In this document: positions 1-5,461 of the stretch, piece after piece
Position numbering within the stretch: the first letter of the stretch is position 1
How the letters are laid out: every line of letters starts with the position of its first letter
From: a bacterium
GTDB taxonomy: Bacteria > Desulfobacterota > Deferrimicrobia > Deferrimicrobiales > Deferrimicrobiaceae
DNA: 6,438 nucleotides
Assembly (NCBI GenBank): GCA_020056545.1
Contig: JAGVHM010000088.1
Coordinates: 1 to 6,438, forward strand
Reading direction: 5' to 3'
Position numbers and translations under genes: made by a program
The notes under the pieces: model-generated
What the model was told of the DNA's origin: nothing
The model's database searches: none
What the model saw: only the letters and a program-made list of their open reading frames with translations

Positions 1-445
1 AGGCGTGGGGATGCTGGCTGTTGATGCGGCCGAACCCCCCCTTGAACTTTCCCCCCTTGATTTGAAACCCGGACGACAGGGAGGTGGTGATAAAGAACGC
101 CTCCTCGAGTTCAGCCCCATCCTCGGTGACCGGAATGGTGGCGTAGAGGTTGAAATACGGATCCACCGGGGCAAAGAGAAACAGCTCCGCGGATTCGAAG
201 TTGAACCCCTTGTTGCGGCTGTCCATTGCAAGGTTCGTAAACCCGGGGATGGTCCGCCTGTCCACCTCACCTTGCTTGAGGCTGGAGGCGTGGAAGAACG
301 TGTTGACCACAAGCGAAATATACGGGTTGGTGAACGCGGAGCCGCCGAACAACCCCGTGACCTTGGCAGATTCGATGTCTTCGCCGAAAGACGGCGAAAC
401 AAGGACCGTGGATATCAACAATACGGACAAAAGGCGGGTTTTCAT
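1..445 (-). CDS. Outer-membrane receptor/porin-like protein, N-terminal part (cut by left edge)
   Basis: The minus strand is open from an ATG at 445-443 to the window edge, giving 148 codons with no stop. A GGAGGA Shine-Dalgarno at 449-454 supports the start. Residues 1-21 form a signal peptide (basic MKTR, hydrophobic stretch, small residues ending SFG before EDIE). The mature part has alternating hydrophobic/polar strands typical of an outer-membrane beta-barrel (for example NPYISLVVNTFFHASSL at 40-56 and the region 84-104), and then the phrase GGFGRINSQHPHA at 136-148. From memory, these phrases resemble proteins annotated as putative zinc-regulated TonB-dependent outer-membrane receptors. 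No plug domain or TonB box is seen in this fragment, so a porin is equally possible. The small His/Cys protein gene lies 100 bp upstream on the same strand and is probably co-transcribed. The ligand is unknown; a metal is an inference from that neighbour. Confidence 0.75.
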   Translation of the reverse strand, partial: MKTRLLSVLLISTVLVSPSFGEDIESAKVTGLFGGSAFTNPYISLVVNTFFHASSLKQGEVDRRTIPGFTNLAMDSRNKGFNFESAELFLFAPVDPYFNLYATIPVTEDGAELEEAFFITTSLSSGFQIKGGKFKGGFGRINSQHPHA

Positions 446-545
446 GGGTCCTCCGAATTTCTATTCGCGCGCCCCGGGAAAGGCATGCCTGTCCGGAGCG
501 AGCATAAAAATGAAGAAACAGGAACGACGTGGAACTTGTTGCCGA

Positions 546-821
546 TTACTTCGGAGGAGGCCGGATTACCGGTTGGGTCCTGGGATGGGAATAGGGATCG
601 ATAATCCGCGCGGGAATTTTCAGGAATGCCAGTTGCCGGAAGGCGGGCCCGGATTCCCGATGGCTTATGGAGGCTGAGTTGGCGTTGTGGAGTACAAGGC
701 ATAAGGCACAGTCGGTGTGCGCAGCCCTGTCCGGGTGCTGGTGGAACTCAAGCGTAAAAGAAATAACGAATAGGAGAAGAACGAAGAAGAGCGATATTTT
801 CTTGTTTATGGCCATATCCAC
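546..821 (-). CDS. Small exported His/Cys-rich protein, putative metal-binding
   Basis: A 91-codon minus-strand gene ends in TAA at 548-546. Two starts are possible: GTG at 821-819, with a weak GGAA about 6 nt upstream, or ATG at 815-813, two codons later. The N-terminus (KKIS then a run of Leu, Phe, Val and Ile to about residue 24) is a signal peptide or membrane anchor. It is followed by H27, H29, H35, C38, C41 and H45 in an H-x-H-x5-H-x2-C-x2-C-x3-H pattern. The C-terminus is Pro-rich (RTQPVIRPPPK). Short proteins of this layout, with a hydrophobic leader, His/Cys cluster and basic Pro-rich tail, often sit beside metal-uptake or efflux genes (DUF2946-like small proteins are one example). 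I cannot assign it to a named family. The outer-membrane gene follows 100 bp downstream on the same strand. A role in metal sensing or delivery is an inference from the ligand residues and context only. Confidence 0.6.
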   Translation of the reverse strand: MDMAINKKISLFFVLLLFVISFTLEFHQHPDRAAHTDCALCLVLHNANSASISHRESGPAFRQLAFLKIPARIIDPYSHPRTQPVIRPPPK

Positions 822-828
822 ATTTGAT

Positions 829-839
829 TCCGAATCGGA
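829..839. promoter_or_regulatory. Short palindrome upstream of the small His/Cys gene
   Basis: TCCGAATCGGA is a perfect 5+1+5 palindrome lying 7 bp upstream of the GTG start at 821. It overlaps the region where the minus-strand ribosome site would be. It could be an operator half or chance; no regulator can be named. Confidence 0.2.
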
Positions 840-878
840 TTACCCGTTTCTTGCGTGTAGGCCCCCAGCAGCAGAAAC

Positions 879-1022
879 TCAACTTTTTCTTCGCAAAATC
901 CGGATAAGATGTCGCGGCCACATCATGCCGAGCCGCTCTCCGGCATTCGTGGACCTAAGGTCGTTTTCCTTCCCCTGTTCGTCGAGACGGCGCACTTCAA
1001 TATACAAATTCCTTTTATTCAT
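879..1022 (-). pseudogene. Short ORF, probable relic of a small conserved protein with an internal deletion
   Basis: The minus-strand frame is open from a GTG at 1112 to TGA at 881-879 (77 codons). The protein-like part starts at an ATG at 1022-1020, giving 47 residues: MNKRNLYIEVRRLDEQG, then a middle stretch, then GERLGMMWPRHLIRILRRKS. From memory, small proteins of about 70 residues found beside nucleotidyltransferase-type genes carry a phrase like RLGMMWPLT-DAWAFKG followed by a C-terminal R-RHVVR-RR. Here the WP of the first block runs straight into the RHLIR of the second, as if roughly 20 central residues were lost in frame. No good ribosome site precedes either start, and no partner gene is present. 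It may be a decayed cassette or a chance ORF. If the GTG start were used, the ORF would cover the -35 box of the opposite operon. Confidence 0.3.
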
Positions 1023-1105
1023 AAAGGTCTTATACCATATCCGGCCTTCCGCTTCATCTTGTTTTTCCGTGATAAACGTATTTCGCCGTGGACGTTTTTT
1101 TTCCC

Positions 1106-1134
1106 TTGACACCCACGACAGCGATATATATGCT
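1106..1134 (+). promoter_or_regulatory. Sigma-70-type promoter of the sulfate/cysteine operon
   Basis: A consensus -35 TTGACA (1106-1111) is followed after exactly 17 bp by TATGCT (1129-1134, four of six matches to TATAAT). Predicted transcription start is near 1141, leaving a leader of about 90 nt before the ATG at 1231. The surroundings are AT-rich compared with the coding regions. It is the only strong promoter-like sequence seen upstream of the plus-strand genes, and the tight gene spacing implies it serves the whole operon. Confidence 0.65.
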
Positions 1135-1143
1135 ACTTATCCC

Positions 1144-1203
1144 ATAGGGTTTGTGCGCTTATGATCCGCCGTAGCGTGGATTTTCTTAATAGATAAACCC
1201 TAT
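1144..1203 (+). promoter_or_regulatory. Structured leader: 9-bp inverted repeat enclosing a hairpin
   Basis: ATAGGGTTT (1144-1152) and AAACCCTAT (1195-1203) are perfect inverted copies. Between them, ATCCGC (1164-1169) can pair with GTGGAT (1176-1181) around a 6-nt loop, with one G-U pair. The outer stem begins within a few bases of the predicted transcript start, and a T6 run follows at 1214-1219. The ribosome site GGAGG (1222-1226) is outside the stem. This layout would suit a small RNA control element. Alternatively, the two arms, centred 51 bp apart (about five helical turns), could be operator sites for a looping regulator. It matches no riboswitch class I know, including SAM-II. Confidence 0.4.
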
Positions 1204-1230
1204 AAATAACATCTTTTTTGTGGAGGCAGT

Positions 1231-2214
1231 ATGAAAAGGAGCATCGTATTCTTCCTGGCAATGGCGATCCTGGCGACAACCGCATACGCGGAACCCATCC
1301 GCCTGGCGATCCATTCCTGCTGCGTGACGGAGGATGCGACGACGAAAGAGATCCTCCCGGCCTTCAGGAAATATTACAAGGAGAAGTTCGGGAAGGACGT
1401 CGACATCAGCGCGTCGTTCGCCGGTTCGGGAACGCTTAAGAACCAGATCCTCGGCGGCGCGCCGGTGCAGTTGGCGATCCTTTCCTCGGAACTCTACCTC
1501 GACCAGTTGAAAGAGAAGGGGCTGATCTCCTCCGACTGGAAGAAGAACCCCAACAAGGGGTCCGTGATCAAGTCGGTCATCATTTTTGTCACCCGGAAAG
1601 ACAACCCTAAGGGGCTTCACACCTACCAGGACCTGGCCCGGCCTGGCGTCAAGGTGCTCCACGCAAGCCCGGACACCTCGGGCGGCGCCCAGTGGGCGAT
1701 CTTTGCGATCTACGGCGCCGGGGCGAACCTGAAGAACCTGACTTTCACCCCGGAAGATGAAGGGGTGAAACTTCTCTCCGCGATCGGAAAGAACGTCATC
1801 GCGCAGCCCGAATCCGCGCGCCAGACCTTCGTCCAGTTCGACGCGGGTTTCGGCGACGCCATCGTAACGTACGAAAATGAGGCGCTGCTGGAGAAGGCCA
1901 AGGGACGCGACTACGCGATCTCCGTGCCGAGGAAAACGATCGAGACCGAGTGGAAGATCGCCCGGATCGATAAAAACATCCGGCCGGAACAGGAACACGC
2001 CGTCAACGAGTTGATCCGGTTCCTCTACACGACGGAGGCGCAGCGGGCTTACGCGAAGTACGGCTTCCGTCCCGTTGACGCCAAGGTGGAAAAGGAGTTC
2101 CACGAAAAGTACGCGAAGGTGGCCGAGCCGTTCACGGTGGACGACCTCGGCGGGTGGAAGAACGCGCGGAAGAACATCATCGAAAACGCGTGGAAAAAAA
2201 CACAACAGAGATAA
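1231..2214 (+). CDS. sbp: Periplasmic sulfate-binding protein of ABC transporter
   Basis: This 327-residue protein captures sulfate (or thiosulfate) in the periplasm and delivers it to the permease/ATPase encoded next. GGAGG at 1222-1226 fixes the ATG. Residues 1-20 are a signal peptide ending AYA before EPIR. Family landmarks follow the order of enterobacterial Sbp: AGSG at 64-67 (Sbp GGSG, ligand Ser), TSGGAQW at 149-155 (ligand Ser-Gly-Gly), SARQTF at 195-200, TYENEA at 213-218, GFRP at 278-281 and FTVDDLGGW at 301-309. Length is close to the family norm of about 330. Two departures are visible. Tyr-Asp at mature positions 10-11 of Sbp is replaced by Cys30-Cys31, and the Trp of the AWENEA motif is Tyr214. 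Sbp contacts sulfate at the Asp through backbone NH, so binding could survive. The permease starts 4 bp after the stop. Sulfate is the best guess because of the cysteine-pathway neighbours; another oxyanion is possible. Confidence 0.88.
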   Translation: MKRSIVFFLAMAILATTAYAEPIRLAIHSCCVTEDATTKEILPAFRKYYKEKFGKDVDISASFAGSGTLKNQILGGAPVQLAILSSELYLDQLKEKGLISSDWKKNPNKGSVIKSVIIFVTRKDNPKGLHTYQDLARPGVKVLHASPDTSGGAQWAIFAIYGAGANLKNLTFTPEDEGVKLLSAIGKNVIAQPESARQTFVQFDAGFGDAIVTYENEALLEKAKGRDYAISVPRKTIETEWKIARIDKNIRPEQEHAVNELIRFLYTTEAQRAYAKYGFRPVDAKVEKEFHEKYAKVAEPFTVDDLGGWKNARKNIIENAWKKTQQR

Positions 2215-2218
2215 GCGC

Positions 2219-3055
2219 ATGAACGCGGGCCGGTTCCGGAATCTCGATGCCCTGGTGCGATGGTCGGTGTTCGCCGCCGCGATCGGGCTGTTCCTGGTGC
2301 TTATCCTGCTGCCGCTTGTTTCCCTCAACCAATATGCGGTGCGGGAAGGGCTCGGGATCTTCTGGAGCCGCCTCCGGGATCCGGGTGCCCTGGGGGCGCT
2401 GCGGCTGACGGCGGTGGTCGCTCTGGCGACTACCGTAGTGAACGGGCTGATCGGGACGGCGATGGCGTTCGTCCTCACCCGCTACCGGTTCCCGGGGCGG
2501 AGGGCGATCAACGCCCTCGTGGACATCCCGCTGGCGATCCCCACGGTGGTCACCGGCTTCGCGCTCCTCCTCCTTTATGGGCCGCTGGGTCCTTTCGGAG
2601 AGTTCCTGGGCGAGCGGAACATCCAGATGATGTTCTCCTTCCCCGGCCTGCTCCTGGGCCACGTCTTCGTCACCTTCCCGTTCATGGTCCGGGCCGTGGG
2701 CGCGGTCCTCGAATCCGCCCCCCGCTCCGGGGAGGACGCCGCGCGGACGCTCGGCGCGAAGGAGTGGCAGGTGTTTTTCCTGGTCACTCTGCCGTCCGTG
2801 AAGGAAGGGATCGTAGCAGGCTCGTTCCTCACCTTCTCCCGGTCGCTCGGGGAGTTCGGTGCGTCGATCATGGTGTCGGGGAACCTCGTCGGGCGGACGC
2901 AGACCGCGCCGCTGTACATCTTTTCACGGTTCAACACGGGCGATGTCGAAGGGGCGTCAGCCATCGCGATCCTGCTCGCGCTCGCCTCCTTCCTCATCCT
3001 GCTCCTCCTCCAGTTCGTCCAGTCCGGCCGGGGGATGAAGGAAGCGCTTGCATGA
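2219..3055 (+). CDS. cysT: Sulfate ABC transporter permease, CysT type
   Basis: This 278-residue inner-membrane protein forms the channel of the sulfate importer. The frame is open further upstream, but the ATG at 2219, 4 bp after the binding-protein stop, gives a normal-length permease; its ribosome site (AGAGA, 2207-2211) is weak, so translation is probably coupled. About six membrane segments lie near residues 16-36, 62-88, 100-121, 140-164, 198-220 and 244-268. The ATPase-docking EAA loop is EDAARTLGAKEW...LVTLP at 172-192. It is followed by RSLGEFGA (208-215) and VSGN (219-222), then T-x-T-x-PLYIF. These are closer to the CysT/CysU subunit than to CysW, which has an ARAIGEFGA-type motif. 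Its last codons overlap the ATPase start (ATGA). No second permease gene lies in the operon here, so this protein may work as a homodimer. Confidence 0.9.
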   Translation: MNAGRFRNLDALVRWSVFAAAIGLFLVLILLPLVSLNQYAVREGLGIFWSRLRDPGALGALRLTAVVALATTVVNGLIGTAMAFVLTRYRFPGRRAINALVDIPLAIPTVVTGFALLLLYGPLGPFGEFLGERNIQMMFSFPGLLLGHVFVTFPFMVRAVGAVLESAPRSGEDAARTLGAKEWQVFFLVTLPSVKEGIVAGSFLTFSRSLGEFGASIMVSGNLVGRTQTAPLYIFSRFNTGDVEGASAIAILLALASFLILLLLQFVQSGRGMKEALA

Positions 3056-4140
3056 CCACCCACCTTTCCGCCGAGGGGATCCGGAAGTCCTTCGGGGAAA
3101 AGACTGTCCTCGACGGCGTGTCGCTTTCCGTGGGGACCGGAGAACTGATGGCGCTGCTGGGACCGAGCGGCTGCGGTAAATCCACGTTCCTGCGGGTCGT
3201 GGCGGGGCTGTTGCCGAAAGACACGGGGGAGGTGCGGATCGGCGGAAGGAACATGGAAAACACGCCGGCGCGCGAGCGCGGCGTCGGGTTCGTCTTCCAG
3301 GACTACGCACTCTTCCCGCGGATGACCGTCCTGGAAAACGTCGCTTTCGGCCTGCGGGTCCGGGGGAAGAATGCGCCGGAGAGGAATCGGAAGGCAAGGG
3401 CGATCATCGATCTCGTGGGCCTGTCCGGGGAAACGGACCGGCCGGTGGACCGGCTCTCCGGCGGGGAGCGTCAGCGCGTGTCCCTGGCCAGGGCGCTCGC
3501 CGTGGAACCCTCTCTCCTTCTCCTCGACGAGCCGTTGTCGGCGCTGGACGTCAAGGTGAGGGAGCGCCTCCGCCGCGAGATCAAGTCGGTGCAGAAGAAG
3601 GTCGGGATCACGGCGCTGATCGTCACACACGACCAGGAGGAGGCGATGGAGCTTGGGGACCGGATCGCGGTGATGAACGAGGGACGGATCGAGCAGGTCG
3701 CCACTCCGCGGGAGATTTACCAGGAGCCCGCAACGGAGTTCGTCGCCCGATTCGTGGGAGAAGTCAACGTGCTGCCCGGCCAGATGTACCACGGGACCAC
3801 CTACGCGGGGAGCCTCGCCATCCGGATGGTCGGGAGCCGCCCCCCGGGGGACGGAAGCTGGGTGAAGGTGATCCTGCGCCCTGAAGACATCTCGGTTCAC
3901 CCGCCGGGAATCGCTCAAACGGGCCATGCGCAGGCGACGGTCGAATCCGTATCCTTTCAGGGAACGCACCTGCGCGTGGAGTTGAAGACGGAGGAAGGGT
4001 ACCGGTTGAAGTCGCTCCTCCTGCGCAGCCACCCGATGGCCGGTACGATCGCCGAAGGCGACGGCGTCCGCGTGGAGGCGATCCGCGGGAGCATCCTCCC
4101 CGACCCGCTCGGAAAACAGGAACCTGAATATTACCTGTGA
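3052..4140 (+). CDS. cysA: Sulfate ABC transporter ATP-binding protein
   Basis: This 362-residue cytoplasmic ATPase powers the sulfate importer. The ATG at 3052 overlaps the permease stop (ATGA) and has an AAGGAAG ribosome site at about 3037-3043. An open frame extends upstream to 2260, but that part is a frame-shifted reading of the permease gene. Nucleotide-binding motifs are complete: Walker A GPSGCGKST (37-45), Q-loop Q83 in FVFQDYALFP, signature LSGGERQ (135-141), Walker B LLLLDEP (155-161), D-loop SALD (163-166) and H-loop His193 in VTHDQEEA. The region EFVARFVGEVNVLPG (229-243) leads into a C-terminal TOBE-type domain (about 285-345). This is the CysA/PotA/MalK layout and length. The motifs alone would fit any of these importers; the sulfate assignment rests on the two upstream subunits and the downstream cysteine genes. 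Confidence 0.9.
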   Translation: MTTHLSAEGIRKSFGEKTVLDGVSLSVGTGELMALLGPSGCGKSTFLRVVAGLLPKDTGEVRIGGRNMENTPARERGVGFVFQDYALFPRMTVLENVAFGLRVRGKNAPERNRKARAIIDLVGLSGETDRPVDRLSGGERQRVSLARALAVEPSLLLLDEPLSALDVKVRERLRREIKSVQKKVGITALIVTHDQEEAMELGDRIAVMNEGRIEQVATPREIYQEPATEFVARFVGEVNVLPGQMYHGTTYAGSLAIRMVGSRPPGDGSWVKVILRPEDISVHPPGIAQTGHAQATVESVSFQGTHLRVELKTEEGYRLKSLLLRSHPMAGTIAEGDGVRVEAIRGSILPDPLGKQEPEYYL

Positions 4141-4153
4141 GGTTAAGGCGGCG

Positions 4154-5461
4154 ATGACGCATGAAGCGAAATATTTCCCCGTTTTCCTGGATCTCCGCGG
4201 CGCGGCGGGACTTGTCGTGGGAGCGGGGAAGGTCGCGGAGCGGAAGATCGGCAATCTTCTTGCGCACGGCGCACGGTTGACCGTCGTCGCGAGGAACTTT
4301 TCCGTCCCGGTGCGAGGAATGGCGGAGCGCGGCGAGGTGCACGGAATACATGCCCCCTTCCGGCCGGAACACCTCGATGGGATGGACCTGGCCTTCGCAG
4401 CAACCTCCGACCCTTCGACGAACCGCTTGGTGGCCGGGGAGGCAAGGCGCCGCCGCATCCCCGTGAACGTAGCGGACGTCCCGGAGGAGTGCACGTTCAT
4501 CCTCCCCGCCATGGTCCACGGCGAAGGGTTTACGGTCGCGGTCTCCACCGGGGGGAAAAACCCGGGCGCCGCACGGGCGATACGTGAATTTTTGGAAGAG
4601 CGCAAGGAGGAGATCGCGGTCCGGTTCGAGAGGGGCCGCAGGCGGCGGGACGCCCGGCCGCCTAAAGGAACGGTGTACATCGTCGGCGCCGGCCCGGGGA
4701 ACCCGGACCTGCTGACCGTGCGGGCGCTCGGGCTGCTGCGCGGTGCGGACGCGGTGATCCACGATTACCTCGTCCCGGGGGAGATCCTGTCGCTTGCCTC
4801 TCCGAAGGCAGCCAGGATCTGCTTCGCGCGCAGGGGGAAGACATCCGGCCACGGCTCATCGCTCAAGCAGGCGGCGATCCACGCGGCAATGGCGCGGCTC
4901 GCGCGGGAAGGGAAATCGGTGGTCCGCCTCAAGTCGGGCGACCCGCTCGTCTTCGGCCGTGGGGGGGAGGAGGCGGAATACCTGGCAGCCGAGGGGATCC
5001 CCTTCGATATCGTTCCCGGGATCACCGCCGCCGCGGGATGCGCCGCCGCCGCCGGGATACCGATGACGCACCGCGATTTATCATCTTCCGTAACGTTTCT
5101 TGCCGGTCATGAGGCGGATGGAAAGGGCGGAACGGGGATCGACTGGAAACGGCTGCCGGCGGACGGCACCATCGCCGTCTACATGGGGGTCGCGCGGGCG
5201 GAAGGGCTCGCGCGGGACCTCATGGAGAAAGCAAATCTTCCCGCGGATACCCCGGTCGCCGTCGTGGAGAACGGGACCCTGTGCGCCCAGCGGGTCCTCC
5301 GCGGACGGCTTGGCGATCTGCCGCGCATCGTTAAAAAGGCGGGAATCCGGTCGCCCGCCATGCTGTTCGTCGGGAAGACCTCGGCCTGCGAGCTGTCCGG
5401 ACGCATCGATCGGAAAAACATCGAGGAGCGAAACGATGGACCTGTCGCGGAAAGTGTTTGA
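4154..5461 (+). CDS. cysG: Siroheme synthase fusion: precorrin-2 dehydrogenase (chelatase-like) plus uroporphyrinogen-III C-methyltransferase
   Basis: This 435-residue bifunctional enzyme makes precorrin-2 from uroporphyrinogen III and oxidises it to sirohydrochlorin on the way to siroheme, the cofactor of sulfite reductase. The N-terminal domain (about 8-145) has the NAD-binding VVGAGKVAERK (21-31), FAATSD (81-86), the catalytic-type Asp108 in NVADVP, and Ser131 in VAVSTGG. The methyltransferase domain (about 172-412) has VGAGPG (177-182), Asp204 in HDYLV, RLKSGDPLVFGRGGEE (258-273), VPGITAA (287-293), PMTHRD (303-308), YMG (343-345) and VENGT (371-375). It is about 20 residues shorter than E. 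coli CysG (457), and the stretch between TFILPA (114) and GAGPG (178) is roughly 45 residues shorter than its counterpart. That stretch holds the chelatase/dimerisation helices, so ferrochelation may be reduced or done elsewhere. An AAGG ribosome site lies at 4145-4148, 13 bp after cysA. The C-terminal tail (413-435) overlaps the next gene by 26 bp. Confidence 0.9.
   Translation: MTHEAKYFPVFLDLRGAAGLVVGAGKVAERKIGNLLAHGARLTVVARNFSVPVRGMAERGEVHGIHAPFRPEHLDGMDLAFAATSDPSTNRLVAGEARRRRIPVNVADVPEECTFILPAMVHGEGFTVAVSTGGKNPGAARAIREFLEERKEEIAVRFERGRRRRDARPPKGTVYIVGAGPGNPDLLTVRALGLLRGADAVIHDYLVPGEILSLASPKAARICFARRGKTSGHGSSLKQAAIHAAMARLAREGKSVVRLKSGDPLVFGRGGEEAEYLAAEGIPFDIVPGITAAAGCAAAAGIPMTHRDLSSSVTFLAGHEADGKGGTGIDWKRLPADGTIAVYMGVARAEGLARDLMEKANLPADTPVAVVENGTLCAQRVLRGRLGDLPRIVKKAGIRSPAMLFVGKTSACELSGRIDRKNIEERNDGPVAESV

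Noticed and set aside
5..677. Plus-strand frames at 5-604 and 150-677
   Set aside because: They are antisense to the outer-membrane gene, which has a signal peptide, ribosome site and barrel-like sequence. Their translations show no domain.
846..878. Inverted repeat GTTTCT/AGAAAC upstream of the small His/Cys gene
   Set aside because: Six base pairs with a 21-nt spacer, no T-run, and a bulge needed to extend it. It is within what chance would give.
1011..1027. CCTTT/AAAGG near-palindrome upstream of the promoter
   Set aside because: Only 5 bp arms, and about 80 bp from the -35 box. Too short to call an activator site without comparison to related genomes.
1074..1102. Possible terminator: AAACGT/ACGTTT with a T8 run
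   Set aside because: The stem is only 6 bp with two G-C pairs and a 12-nt loop, and there is no plus-strand gene upstream to terminate. It sits directly before the -35 box, so the T-run is more likely promoter-associated.
667..1164. Plus-strand 165-codon frame across the intergenic region
   Set aside because: It runs antisense to the small His/Cys gene, crosses the operon promoter, and has a composition like non-coding sequence.
2260..3051. Upstream extension of the cysA frame by 264 codons
   Set aside because: It is an out-of-frame reading of the permease gene, low in hydrophobic segments. The ATG at 3052 has a ribosome site and gives the normal ATPase N-terminus.
1186..4852. Long minus-strand open frames opposite the operon (up to 701 codons at 2575-4680)
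   Set aside because: They lie antisense to genes with complete family motifs, have Arg/Pro-rich translations without recognisable domains, and are expected from GC-rich codon use on the opposite strand.
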